A stretch of 64,000 nucleotides of DNA from Acetobacteraceae bacterium (GTDB taxonomy: Bacteria; Pseudomonadota; Alphaproteobacteria; Acetobacterales; Acetobacteraceae), in contig DNXO01000001.1 in assembly GCA_003506895.1 (NCBI GenBank), positions 1 through 64,000 of the forward strand, written 5' to 3'. The position numbers and the translations under genes were made by a program. Below are positions 53,016 to 61,176 of this stretch, in pieces. Every line of letters starts with the position of its first letter. Position 1 is the stretch's first letter. The notes beneath the pieces are model-generated. The model did no database searches. It saw only the letters and a program-made list of their open reading frames with translations, and was not told where the DNA came from.

Positions 53016-53648
53016 ATGAACGAGCACGAAACCCGCGTCCTGCTAAGCGAATTCGGCGCCAGCCTGTTCGCCCGTGGATATTCTGTCGGGAGTGCCGGCA
53101 ACATCAGCGTCAAGTTGCCGGATGGCTATCTAATGACGCCGACCAATTCGAGTCTGGGCAGACTCGATCCCAGCCGGTTGTCCAAGCTCGATGCGAACTT
53201 CAACCACATCGGCGGCGACAAGCCTTCGAAGGAAGTCTTCATGCATCGCGCCTTTTACCAGGCGCGCTCGGATGCCGGCGCCGTTGTGCATCTGCACTCC
53301 ACGCAGGCCACAGCGGTATCCTGTCTGCCAGACGTGGACCAGTCCAATCCGATCCCGCCGCTGACACCGTATTTCGTGATGCGGGTCGGGCGCCGCATGC
53401 CAATCGTTCCGTATTACCGGCCGGGCGATCCCTCCATGGAACCGGCGATCAACTCAGCGGCAAAAGACGCGAGAGCGGTGCTGCTGGCCAATCATGGGCC
53501 GGTCGTATCAGGGAAGACATTGACGGACGCTGTTTACGCCGCCGAGGAACTGGAGGAAGCCGCGAAGCTTTTTCTGATGCTGCGCGGTCAGGCCCCTCGC
53601 TTGTTGACCGCCACCCAGGTGAACGATCTGCTGACGACCTTCGGATAA
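53016..53648 (+). CDS. otnC: 3-oxo-tetronate 4-phosphate decarboxylase (class II aldolase family)
   Basis: 210 residues. Class II aldolase features: GYSVGSAGNISVKLPDG, SKEVFMHRAFYQAR (Glu), HLHSTQATA (metal His pair), ANHGPVV (third metal His). OtnC decarboxylates 3-oxo-tetronate 4-phosphate to dihydroxyacetone phosphate. Paired with otnK upstream. Confidence 0.92.
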   Translation: MNEHETRVLLSEFGASLFARGYSVGSAGNISVKLPDGYLMTPTNSSLGRLDPSRLSKLDANFNHIGGDKPSKEVFMHRAFYQARSDAGAVVHLHSTQATAVSCLPDVDQSNPIPPLTPYFVMRVGRRMPIVPYYRPGDPSMEPAINSAAKDARAVLLANHGPVVSGKTLTDAVYAAEELEEAAKLFLMLRGQAPRLLTATQVNDLLTTFG

Positions 53649-53652
53649 CAGA

Positions 53653-53677
53653 AAAAGGCGCCGCGGGGGCGCCTTTT
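53653..53677. terminator. Bidirectional terminator
   Basis: Perfect 10-bp stem AAAAGGCGCC / GGCGCCTTTT with a 5-base loop. It lies directly after otnC and before the convergent histone-like gene, and serves both with A or T runs on either side. Confidence 0.88.
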
Positions 53678-53700
53678 CCGGGATCGGCGAACGCGGATGA

Positions 53701-54309
53701 TTATTCCTTCGCTTCGCTCGCGGATACCGCGGACGCCTCGGCTACCGGCGTTGATCCGGGAGAAACCTTTTTCGTCACGGTCTTCTTCACAACCATCTTT
53801 TTCGGCTCAGCCTTTTTAGCCACGGCCTTCTTCGGCGCAACCTTCTTGACGGCGGCCTTCACCGGCTCCGCTTTCTTCGCGACGGCCTTCTTCGGCGCGG
53901 ACTTGGCGGCAGCTTTCGCGGGTGCGGCTTTCTTCACGGCGGCTTTCTTCGGCGCGGCTTTCTTCGGTGCTGCCTTTGCCACAGTCTTTGCCACAGTCTT
54001 TGCAACGGCCTTCGCTGGCGCGGCCTTCTTCGGAGCGGCCTTCTTCGCGGCTGCTTTCACCGGCGCGGCCGCTTTCTTCGCAGGCGCCTTCTTGGCCGCG
54101 GCCTTGGCCGGAGCAGCCTTCACCGCCGCGGCCTTTTTCGGAGCCGACTTGGTCGCGGCAGCCTTCTTGGGCGCCGCCTTAGCCACGGCCTTTACCGGCG
54201 CGGCAGCCTTTTTAGCCGCCGGCTTTTTCGCTGCTGCCTTCTTGGTCGCGGCCTTAATTGCCATCGCTTGCGCGCGGGGCGTCTCGGACGTTGTATCGTC
54301 AGTGCTCAC
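53701..54309 (-). CDS. Histone H1-like Lys/Ala/Pro-rich protein
   Basis: 202 residues, GTG start with AAGGAG 8 bp upstream. After a short acidic head (STDDTTSETPRAQ) it is nearly all Lys, Ala and Pro in AAKK/PKKA/APVK repeats, with a tandem KTVAKTVA; the C-terminal end turns acidic (SEAKE). Similar to AlgP and eukaryotic H1 tails, which bind DNA without sequence preference. A nucleoid or polyanion-binding role is inferred. Confidence 0.8.
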   Translation of the reverse strand: MSTDDTTSETPRAQAMAIKAATKKAAAKKPAAKKAAAPVKAVAKAAPKKAAATKSAPKKAAAVKAAPAKAAAKKAPAKKAAAPVKAAAKKAAPKKAAPAKAVAKTVAKTVAKAAPKKAAPKKAAVKKAAPAKAAAKSAPKKAVAKKAEPVKAAVKKVAPKKAVAKKAEPKKMVVKKTVTKKVSPGSTPVAEASAVSASEAKE

Positions 54310-54895
54310 CTGTAAAACTCCTTGTTGTACGTGCCGTCGTTATCGTGGGTTTCGGACAATGCCACTGTCCGACTCTCTTGCCGGCCAGACCGTGCGTTTG
54401 TTTCATCGTCAAATCGGCCAGCCATGCCCGATCGGGGCACATATCGCGGTGCTTGCCTGGCGTTTCTTCGGTGTCCCAAGGTCGCGGCCCATTGACCGTC
54501 CTTCTGCTGAGCGTCCCCGCGCATCGAAAGCATAGGCCAAAGAGTGAATCGATTCGCGAACACAGATTCCGCTATTCATCGCGACGACCATAGCTGTCAA
54601 CAAAAAGCAACCATTTTGGACCACATTTGGCAAAAAAATCTTCGTGCATAGCATTTCGCACACGCATGAAAAAACCCGTCCCCGGTAGCACCTGGCCCCG
54701 CGCCCGCCTTGGATGATTCTAAGAATTTTCAGTCATAGAAAGGGCTTTTTCTGAAGCCTGTCTCTCCGCCACGGATGGCGATGCCGCAATCCACGTCTTT
54801 TGCCGGACAAAAAGAAAGCGTGGACAGCGTGCCTTCGCAAACCATCCACGCCCACGGGATATCGACCGTTGTTTAGACTTTTGAACGACCGCGTA
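54310..54895. other. 586-bp gap between the histone-like gene and prpC
   Basis: No convincing gene. It is lower in GC than its surroundings. The 5' leader of the histone-like gene fills its left end and the prpC terminator its right end; I see no further repeats or RNA gene. Confidence 0.6.
54806..54851 (-). terminator. Rho-independent terminator-like hairpin after prpC
   Basis: On the minus strand GCGTGGA and TCCACGC (7-bp stem, 19-base loop) are followed by TTTCTTTTTG. It lies about 45 bp after the prpC stop. Confidence 0.6.
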
Positions 54896-56050
54896 TTACC
54901 CGCGCTGATCGATCGGTACGAACTTCAAATTCTCCGGCCCAGTGTAGTTCGCGGTGGGACGGATCAGCTTGTTGTCCACGCGCTGTTCCATCACATGCGC
55001 GGCCCATCCGGACGTACGGGCGATGACGAAAAGCGGTGTGAACATCGACATCGGAACGCCCAGCATGTGGTAGCTGATGGCCGAGAACCAATCGAGGTTC
55101 GCGAACATCTTCTTTGCATCCCACATCGTCGCTTCGATCCTGTCGGCGATGTTGAACATCTTCATCGACCCGGCGTTCTGGGAGAGACGCCGAGCGACTT
55201 CCTTGATCACCTTGTTGCGCGGATCGGCGATGGTATAGACTGCGTGGCCAAACCCGATAACGACCTGCTTGGCTTCAATCCGCTTGCGGATATCCGCTTC
55301 GGCTTCGTCCGGCGTGGCGTAGCGGTTCTGGATCTCGAAAGAAACCTCGTTCGCACCGCCATGTTTCGGTCCACGCAGCGCGCCGATGCCCGCGACGATC
55401 GCCGAATACATATCGGCGCCCGTGCCGGCAACGACCCGGCAAGTGAACGTCGAGGCGTTGAACTCGTGCTCCGCATACAAGATCAGGGACGTGTGCATCG
55501 CACGCACGAACATCTCCGACGGCTTCTCGCCGTGCAGCAGATGCAGGAAATGTCCGCCGATGGAATCGTCGTCGGTCTCCACCTCGATGCGCTTGCCGTT
55601 ATGGGCATAGTGATACCAATACAGCAGCATCGACCCCTGGCACGCCATCAGTCGGTCGGCGATATCGCGGGCACCGGGCGGGTTCTGGTCTTCCTTTTCC
55701 GGCAACACGCAGCCCAGCGCGGACACGCCCGTGCGCATCACGTCCATCGGGTGCGACGCCGCGGGCAATGCTTCCAGCGCCAGCTTTACTGCCATCGGCA
55801 GGCCGCGAAGCATCTTCAGCTTGGCCTTGTAGCCCTTCAGTTCGGCCCGCGTCGGCAGCACGCCGTGCACCAGCAGGTAAGCGATTTCTTCGAACTCGCA
55901 GGTGTCCGCGACATCGAGGATATCGTAGCCGCGATAGTGCAGATCGTTACCCGACCGTCCGACCGTACACAGCGCGGTGTTGCCGGCGGTGACGCCGGAC
56001 AGGCCGACGCCCTTCTTCGCTCTGTTTGGAAGAGTCGTTGTCTCACTCAT
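54896..56050 (-). CDS. prpC: 2-methylcitrate synthase
   Basis: 384 residues, close to E. coli PrpC along its whole length as I recall it. Seen: LSGVTAGNTALCTVGRSGNDLHYRGYDI, ALPAASHPMDVMRTGVSALGC, TDDDSIGGHFLHLLHG, EHEFNASTFTCRVVAGTG, GPKHGGANE (substrate His) and GFGHAVYTIADPR (E. coli has HPVY; here Ala follows the catalytic His). Condenses propionyl-CoA with oxaloacetate. AGGAGG lies 8-9 bp upstream. Confidence 0.95.
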   Translation of the reverse strand: MSETTTLPNRAKKGVGLSGVTAGNTALCTVGRSGNDLHYRGYDILDVADTCEFEEIAYLLVHGVLPTRAELKGYKAKLKMLRGLPMAVKLALEALPAASHPMDVMRTGVSALGCVLPEKEDQNPPGARDIADRLMACQGSMLLYWYHYAHNGKRIEVETDDDSIGGHFLHLLHGEKPSEMFVRAMHTSLILYAEHEFNASTFTCRVVAGTGADMYSAIVAGIGALRGPKHGGANEVSFEIQNRYATPDEAEADIRKRIEAKQVVIGFGHAVYTIADPRNKVIKEVARRLSQNAGSMKMFNIADRIEATMWDAKKMFANLDWFSAISYHMLGVPMSMFTPLFVIARTSGWAAHVMEQRVDNKLIRPTANYTGPENLKFVPIDQRG

Positions 56051-56066
56051 TGTGCGTTCCTCCTGG

Positions 56067-56094
56067 TTAGAGAATGCCCATATTAGAGAATGCC
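56067..56094 (-). repeat. Small duplication spanning the prpD stop
   Basis: The 12-bp sequence TTAGAGAATGCC occurs at 56067-56078 and 56083-56094 (period 16). The second copy contains the prpD stop codon and last codons. Translation still ends correctly at the first stop. Confidence 0.6.
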
Positions 56095-57582
56095 GGGCTT
56101 GCCGACCGTCAGCGCGCCCGCCGGCAGCACGACGTTCAGTTGATGCAGGTCGCCGGCCGCCAGCTTCGGCAGATCCTGCACCGCTTCCAGGAAGCGGTTG
56201 GACTCGCGGGTGGTGATGATCCCGTCCGTCATGATCTGGAACTTGCGGATGTAGTCGTCGCGGCCGAACGGCTTGGCACCGAGCGGATGGGCGTTGGCGA
56301 CGGCCATTTCGTCTTCCAGCTTGCTGCCGTCACGCATGAAGATCTCCACCCGGCCGCCGAAGGACAGCTCATTCGGATCGGTCGCGCGATAGCGGCGCGT
56401 CCATTCGGGGTCTTCCGTCGTTTCGATCTTGTGCCACAGCTTCACTGTATCCGCTCGGCCGGCGCGCTTCGGCGCGTAGCTGTCAACGTGGTGCCAGGTG
56501 CCGTCCTGCAGAGCGACCGCGAAGATGTACATGATCGAGTGGTCCAACGTCTCACGGCTGGCCTTCGGGTCCATCTTCTGCGGATCGTTGGCGCCGGTGC
56601 CGATCACGTAGTGGGTGTGATGGCTGGTGTGGATCACGATCTTCTCGACGGCGTCGAAGTTATCGATCTTCTCCCGCATGCGGAACGCCAGGTCGATCAG
56701 CGCCTGTGACTGATACTCGGCGCTGTGCTCCTTGGTGTAGCTGTCCATGATCGCCCGTTTGGCTTCGCCAGGGGCCGGCAGCGGCACGACGTAACGGGCC
56801 TTCGGGCCATCGAGCATCCACGCGATGACGCTGTCCTCTCCCTCATAAATCGGGCTGGGCGCGCCCTCGCCGCGCATCACGCGGTCAACCGCCTCGATCG
56901 CCAGCTTGCCGGAGTGCGCGGGCGCGTAGGCCTTCCAGGAGCTGATCTCGCCCTTGCGGGACTGGCGGGTGGTGAAGCTGACATGCACCGCCTGTTGGAC
57001 GGCCTGATAGATGACGTCTTGCTTGAGACCCAGCAGCGTTCCGATACCGGCGGCCTGGGCGGGGCAAAGATGCGCGATGTGGTCGATCTTGTGCTCATGC
57101 AGGCAGATGGCGCGCACCAGGTCGATCTGGATTTCGTAGCCGGTGGCGATGCCGCGGATCAGGTCGCGGCCGGATTTTTCCAGTGTCTGCGCGACCGCCA
57201 GGATCGGCGGGATGTTGTCGCCGGGATGCGAGTAGTCGGCGGCCAGGAAGGTGTCGTGCATGTCCAGCTCGCGCACCGCCACGCCATTGGCCCAGGCGGC
57301 CCATTCCGGGCTGACGCGCGTGGAGGATTTCACGCCGAACACCGACGCGCCGCCCTTGTTCGGACGGGCCAGCGCCATGTCGCGCGCCGACACGATGGGA
57401 TGGCGATTGGTCGAGGCGATCGCGACGGAGGCATTGTCGATGATCCGGTTGATGATCATCGCCGTGACGTCCTTGGTCACCGCCACCTTGTCGGCGGCGA
57501 CGCCGGCGATCTTCCACGCGAGTTGGTCTTCCCGTTTCAAGCCGGCCTTCGACGGGCTGACCTTCACATCATAATCGATCAT
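56083..57582 (-). CDS. prpD: 2-methylcitrate dehydratase (MmgE/PrpD family)
   Basis: 499 residues from the second Met (57582), preceded by GGAGAAG; the first Met at 57594 lacks a site. PrpD features: NRIIDNASVAIASTNRHPIVSARD, DMHDTFLAADYSHPGDNIPPILAVAQ, HEHKIDHIAHLCPAQAAGIGTLLGLK, SSWKAYAPAHSGKLAIEAV. Second enzyme of the methylcitrate cycle; dehydrates 2-methylcitrate. Upstream of prpC with 32 bp between. No prpB lyase or PrpR regulator here. Confidence 0.95.
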   Translation of the reverse strand: MIDYDVKVSPSKAGLKREDQLAWKIAGVAADKVAVTKDVTAMIINRIIDNASVAIASTNRHPIVSARDMALARPNKGGASVFGVKSSTRVSPEWAAWANGVAVRELDMHDTFLAADYSHPGDNIPPILAVAQTLEKSGRDLIRGIATGYEIQIDLVRAICLHEHKIDHIAHLCPAQAAGIGTLLGLKQDVIYQAVQQAVHVSFTTRQSRKGEISSWKAYAPAHSGKLAIEAVDRVMRGEGAPSPIYEGEDSVIAWMLDGPKARYVVPLPAPGEAKRAIMDSYTKEHSAEYQSQALIDLAFRMREKIDNFDAVEKIVIHTSHHTHYVIGTGANDPQKMDPKASRETLDHSIMYIFAVALQDGTWHHVDSYAPKRAGRADTVKLWHKIETTEDPEWTRRYRATDPNELSFGGRVEIFMRDGSKLEDEMAVANAHPLGAKPFGRDDYIRKFQIMTDGIITTRESNRFLEAVQDLPKLAAGDLHQLNVVLPAGALTVGKPGIL

Positions 57583-57724
57583 TTTCTTCTCCATCGTGTT
57601 CGGCCCCCCAAAACTCAGGCCAATCGCCGTGCTTCGTAGTGTCGGTGTCGCGGAACGGCAAGTAAGGGTGATTGCTTAGCTGCGTAGTCGTGGCATCCTG
57701 GCTCCGTCTTAGCAGGAGGTTTTG

Positions 57725-58711
57725 TTGTCTCGCATCATCACCGTCGCGGCCGCCCAGATGGGGCCAATCCAGAAGGCCGAACCACGTTCCGTTGCTGTCG
57801 AACGCATGGTCAGGCTTATGGAACGGGCGCACAAGCGTGGCGTGGAATTGGTCGTGTTTCCAGAACTGGCACTAACGACCTTCTTTCCCCGTCACTACCA
57901 TCAGGACATCAGCGAGGCGGATTCCTGGTTCGAAACATCCATGCCTTCGAATGAAACCGCCCCGTTATTCGATGCGGCCAGGCGCTACGGAATTGGTTTC
58001 CACCTCGGCTATGCCGAGGTCGCGCACGAGGCCGACGAAACCGGCAATGTCCGCAAGCGCCATTTCAACACGTCGATACTGGTCAGCCCTGAAGGCGACA
58101 TCCTGCTCAAATACCGCAAAGTACATCTGCCCGGGCATGCGGAATACGACCCCAAACGCGTCGTCCAGCATCTGGAGAAGCGCTATTTCGAGGTCGGCAA
58201 TCTTGGCTTTCCGGTGATCCGGGCGCCGATGGGCGGACTGGATGGCATCAATATGGGGATGATGATCTGCAACGACCGCCGCTGGCCGGAGGCTTGGCGC
58301 GTGCTGGGTCTGCAAAGCGTCGAACTCGTCGCCCTGGGCTACAACACCCCCAGCCTGAACATGGAAGCCGGCGGGTTCGAGGCGCATCATCTGCGGGTGT
58401 TCCACTCGCATCTGTCAATCCAGGCGGGCTGCTACCAGAACGCCTGCTTCGCCGTGGCGACGGCCAAGGCGGGAACCGAAGACGGGGCGGAGTTGTTCGG
58501 CCACTCCATCATCGTCAATCCGCAAGGGGAGATCGTGGCGATGGCGTCCAGTTGGGACGACGAACTAATCACCGCCGATTGCGACCTGGACATGTGTAAC
58601 CTGGGCCGCACGACGATCTTCGCATTCGACAAGCACCGCCGCCCGGAGGCTTACGGACGCATCACCGGCCAGATTGGCGCGGTGGCGCCGGAGGTGTGGA
58701 AAAAAGCGTAG
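57725..58711 (+). CDS. N-carbamoyl-D-amino-acid hydrolase
   Basis: 328 residues. Nitrilase superfamily with the full triad: E47 (FPELAL), K132 (KYRKVHLPGH), C182 (ICNDRRWPEAWR). Long stretches (TTFFPR, LGYAE, EKRYFE, NDRRWPEAWRV) agree with Agrobacterium D-carbamoylase (304 residues). No ATG fits the N terminus; TTG at 57725, 4 bp after a perfect AGGAGG, is the likely start. Produces D-amino acids from their carbamoyl forms. No D-hydantoinase nearby. Confidence 0.92.
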   Translation: MSRIITVAAAQMGPIQKAEPRSVAVERMVRLMERAHKRGVELVVFPELALTTFFPRHYHQDISEADSWFETSMPSNETAPLFDAARRYGIGFHLGYAEVAHEADETGNVRKRHFNTSILVSPEGDILLKYRKVHLPGHAEYDPKRVVQHLEKRYFEVGNLGFPVIRAPMGGLDGINMGMMICNDRRWPEAWRVLGLQSVELVALGYNTPSLNMEAGGFEAHHLRVFHSHLSIQAGCYQNACFAVATAKAGTEDGAELFGHSIIVNPQGEIVAMASSWDDELITADCDLDMCNLGRTTIFAFDKHRRPEAYGRITGQIGAVAPEVWKKA

Positions 58712-58741
58712 GCCCGTTGGGCGAGGCTGTCCGATCCCGTT

Positions 58742-58763
58742 ATGGTGGGCCTGCGCTCGCCAT
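58742..58763. repeat. REP-like palindrome, copy 2
   Basis: 9-bp arms (ATGGTGGGC / GCTCGCCAT, two G-T wobble pairs), same CTGC loop and GACG tail as the copy at 46894. It lies in the gap after the carbamoylase. Confidence 0.7.
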
Positions 58764-58945
58764 GACGATATTGGTCCTGCACGTCAAACTGCCGCCCACA
58801 AGGCCTCCGGCCAGCTTTACGCAGCCAAGCGCATCGATCGCGGGTGCGATCCACAGGCCCCTTGCAACCCCCATGCTGCATCGCAACATAGCGGCTGGGC
58901 GGCGTTCATTGACCCAAGAGATTTGGGACCCAGGGGATTCTGGCT

Positions 58946-60340
58946 ATGAATGTCGCACTGTCGTTTTCCAACGACCACGCAGCGAGCCCAACGTCAAACC
59001 CGCGAACCACTCCGCATCTCAGAGACGTCTCCGAGACGATGCTCTGGGCGCTTTATAATCGCGCCGCGGAGGCCGGGCGGCCCGACGGCGTCCTGACAGA
59101 TCCCGATAGTGTCAAAATCTACGAAGCGATCGACTACGACTTCCAGCGGCATTTCGGCGATCCCGCGGGCTCTCTCGCCGTGCGCGGCGCCGCAATCGAC
59201 CTGGTCTTGCGGCGATGGCTGAAGCGCCATCCCGACGGATTGATTGTGTCACTGGGAGAGGGTCTGGAGACCCAGGCCCGGCGTGTCGATAACGGTACAA
59301 TGCGTTGGCTATCCGTGGATCTGCCGGAGGCGATCCAGTTCCGGGAGCAATTCCTGAAACCGACCGACCGCTTTCGCCACATCGCCGTCAGTGCGCTTGA
59401 TACCGCCTGGATGGATGGCTTGGATACTTCGCGCGGCGTTTTCATCGTTGCCCAGGGCCTGCTGATGTATTTACAGCCGGAAGCGGTGCGCCAATTGTTG
59501 TCCGCCATCGCGGATCGGTTCACGGGCGCGGAGATGGTTTTCGATGTCGTGCCGCGTTGGTTTTCCCGCCTGACGATGATCGGGCTGCAACAAACAGCGC
59601 ACTACCGGTTGCCACCCATGCCATGGGGCCTCGATCGTGACGAAGCCGCGGCCATCTTGCGGCGGTGGCACCCGCGTTTCACCGATGTCGCGTTCCTTGC
59701 CTATCGAATGCCACGAGGGCCGTTGCACCTGTGGGAGCCGATGAGCCGCCTGTTTCCGATGCTCCGGACTGAACGTCCAAGCCTGATACACCTTACAATC
59801 GGAACGGCACCCTGCCTTTCCACAACCAGGATAAACGACATGATTTCAAACCAAGCGGGTGCGCCAAACCCCGGCACCATGAGCGACATGGTTGCGCTGG
59901 CCAAGCAGACCGCCGGCAGCGGCAGCGATCTTGCCGTTGCCGCGGGACAGGTCATCGCCAAGCGCGTTGCACTCGGGGTCGCTGCCGCGGTCAATCCGAT
60001 CGCGGCGGATCATGCCGAGTTTGCCCGCATGGTTCCGGAAAAGGTGGGGGCTTTCTCGGCCGCCGGCGTGGTCATGGTCGCGCGGTCCGAAGAAGCACGC
60101 AGCCACATCACCCGGTTCGCAACCCATGAGGTCATGACGGCCGCTCGGGCTACGTTCGAAATGGCCACTTACCTCAACCCTCTCTCGGTGATGGAGGCAC
60201 AGGGCCGGTTCGCCCGCGCCTGGTTTGATCGGGCCAGTTCCAACTTCATGGCCTTGGGTATGATGGCGCTCAAGGCGCAGGCAGACGCGTTGAGTCCGCT
60301 TCAGAACGCGGTCGCGGCAAACACTGAACGGCTGACTTAA
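58946..60340 (+). CDS. Leucine-carboxyl-methyltransferase-like domain fused to a phasin-like domain
   Basis: 464 residues in one frame with two unrelated parts. Residues 1-290: class I SAM methyltransferase of the LCMT/PPM type (LIVSLGEGLETQARRVDNG motif I, WLSVDLPEAIQFRE, VAQGLLMYL). Residues 299-464: phasin-like helix-rich part (HAEFARMVPEKVGAFSAAG, RFATHEVMTAARATFEMATYLNP, QGRFARAWFDRASSNFMALGMMALKAQAD) as in Acetobacteraceae PHA-granule proteins. An internal ATG at 59840 has AGGA 9 bp upstream, so the phasin part might also be made alone. Confidence 0.83.
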   Translation: MNVALSFSNDHAASPTSNPRTTPHLRDVSETMLWALYNRAAEAGRPDGVLTDPDSVKIYEAIDYDFQRHFGDPAGSLAVRGAAIDLVLRRWLKRHPDGLIVSLGEGLETQARRVDNGTMRWLSVDLPEAIQFREQFLKPTDRFRHIAVSALDTAWMDGLDTSRGVFIVAQGLLMYLQPEAVRQLLSAIADRFTGAEMVFDVVPRWFSRLTMIGLQQTAHYRLPPMPWGLDRDEAAAILRRWHPRFTDVAFLAYRMPRGPLHLWEPMSRLFPMLRTERPSLIHLTIGTAPCLSTTRINDMISNQAGAPNPGTMSDMVALAKQTAGSGSDLAVAAGQVIAKRVALGVAAAVNPIAADHAEFARMVPEKVGAFSAAGVVMVARSEEARSHITRFATHEVMTAARATFEMATYLNPLSVMEAQGRFARAWFDRASSNFMALGMMALKAQADALSPLQNAVAANTERLT

Positions 60341-60358
60341 CCGTTCCACGACTTCGTC

Positions 60359-60381
60359 ATGGTTCGGGATGTCCGCGCCAT
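60359..60381. repeat. Degenerate REP-like palindrome
   Basis: ATGG..CGG / CCG..CCAT with a 5-base centre and a GACGAT tail, in the convergent gap. Shares the CGCCATGACGAT end with the copy at 58742; pairing is imperfect at two positions per arm. Confidence 0.45.
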
Positions 60382-60398
60382 GACGATTTGCTTGCAGC

Positions 60399-61049
60399 CT
60401 ACCCTTTCGCCCCTGAGACCGCCCCTATCGCCAGCACGGCGGCGGCGGCGGCCGGCTCGATCACCGGCAGGCCCACCGCCTCCGCGACCGCTGCCTGATG
60501 ATGCGCCATCCCGGTGCAGCCCAGGATGATCGTCTCGGCCCCCATCTTCGCAAGCGCCAGCCCGGCGCCGATCAACGCCGACCGCGCGGCGTCGGGGTCG
60601 AGCAGGGTGTCCATCGACACGTTCAGCGCGACCTCGCCGGCCAGTCGGTCCTCCAGTCCCATCGCCCGCAGCGCGGCGCGATGCCTGGCCTTCGAGGCCT
60701 CGACGATCGCGATCACGCCAAACCGTTCCGCCCGCGCCACCGCCGTCGCGATCGCCGACCGGAAAATGCCGAACACCGGCCGAGCGGTGGCTGTCCGCAC
60801 CGCCTCGATCCCGGGATCGGAAGCACACGCCACGACGAACGCATCCGCATCGGAACGCTCGACCAGCAGACACATCGGCTCCACCACCGCGTGCCAGTCC
60901 CGCCACGTATAGATCGCAGGCGGCCCTTCTTTCAGCGTGACTACGTCCAGAACCGGCCCGCCAGGAAAACGAAACGGCGCGATGGCGGCGGAGATCCCGG
61001 CTGTACAGGCCTCGGAGCAGTTCGGATTGATAACCAAAATACGTGCCAT
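60399..61049 (-). CDS. Hydantoin/Asp-Glu racemase family protein
   Basis: 216 residues. N terminus ARILVINPNCSEACTAGI, first Cys in VACASDPGIEAV, second in ILGCTGMAHHQ; both catalytic Cys kept, as in hydantoin racemase. Would epimerise a 5-substituted hydantoin or a similar amide. With the D-carbamoylase 1.7 kb away it suggests hydantoin/carbamoyl-amino-acid salvage, with the hydantoinase missing. Convergent to the fusion gene. Confidence 0.85.
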   Translation of the reverse strand: MARILVINPNCSEACTAGISAAIAPFRFPGGPVLDVVTLKEGPPAIYTWRDWHAVVEPMCLLVERSDADAFVVACASDPGIEAVRTATARPVFGIFRSAIATAVARAERFGVIAIVEASKARHRAALRAMGLEDRLAGEVALNVSMDTLLDPDAARSALIGAGLALAKMGAETIILGCTGMAHHQAAVAEAVGLPVIEPAAAAAVLAIGAVSGAKG

Positions 61050-61140
61050 GCGCGCAGTCTTCCCCTACTGGCGACGCGGATCAAGAGAACCGATATGGTA
61101 TTGCAGCGCAGCAAGGCTTATCCTGTACATCGTATTGTCG

Positions 61141-61157
61141 CGCTGGCTTAGCCAGCG
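61141..61157 (+). promoter_or_regulatory. Hairpin in the DUF983 leader
   Basis: Perfect 7-bp stem CGCTGGC / GCCAGCG with a TTA loop, 20 bp before the ATG at 61177, upstream of the GGAAGGA ribosome site. May influence translation; purely by inspection. Confidence 0.4.
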
Positions 61158-61176
61158 TGGCCGGAAGGATCTGAAT

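Noticed and set aside
52526..54535. Long plus-strand frame with repeated AFFxA-like pattern resembling a pentapeptide repeat protein
   Set aside because: It is antisense to the Lys/Ala histone-like gene; the pattern is the reverse complement of AAK codons. otnK and otnC explain the rest.
54310..54895. Possible RNA gene in the 586-bp gap
   Set aside because: No tRNA-like cloverleaf or conserved structure seen beyond the prpC terminator.
54896..56050. Housekeeping citrate synthase
   Set aside because: N-terminal and C-terminal segments and the adjacent prpD fit 2-methylcitrate synthase better.
54800..56086. 428-residue plus frame
   Set aside because: Antisense to prpC; His/Arg-rich composition typical of a GC-rich shadow frame.
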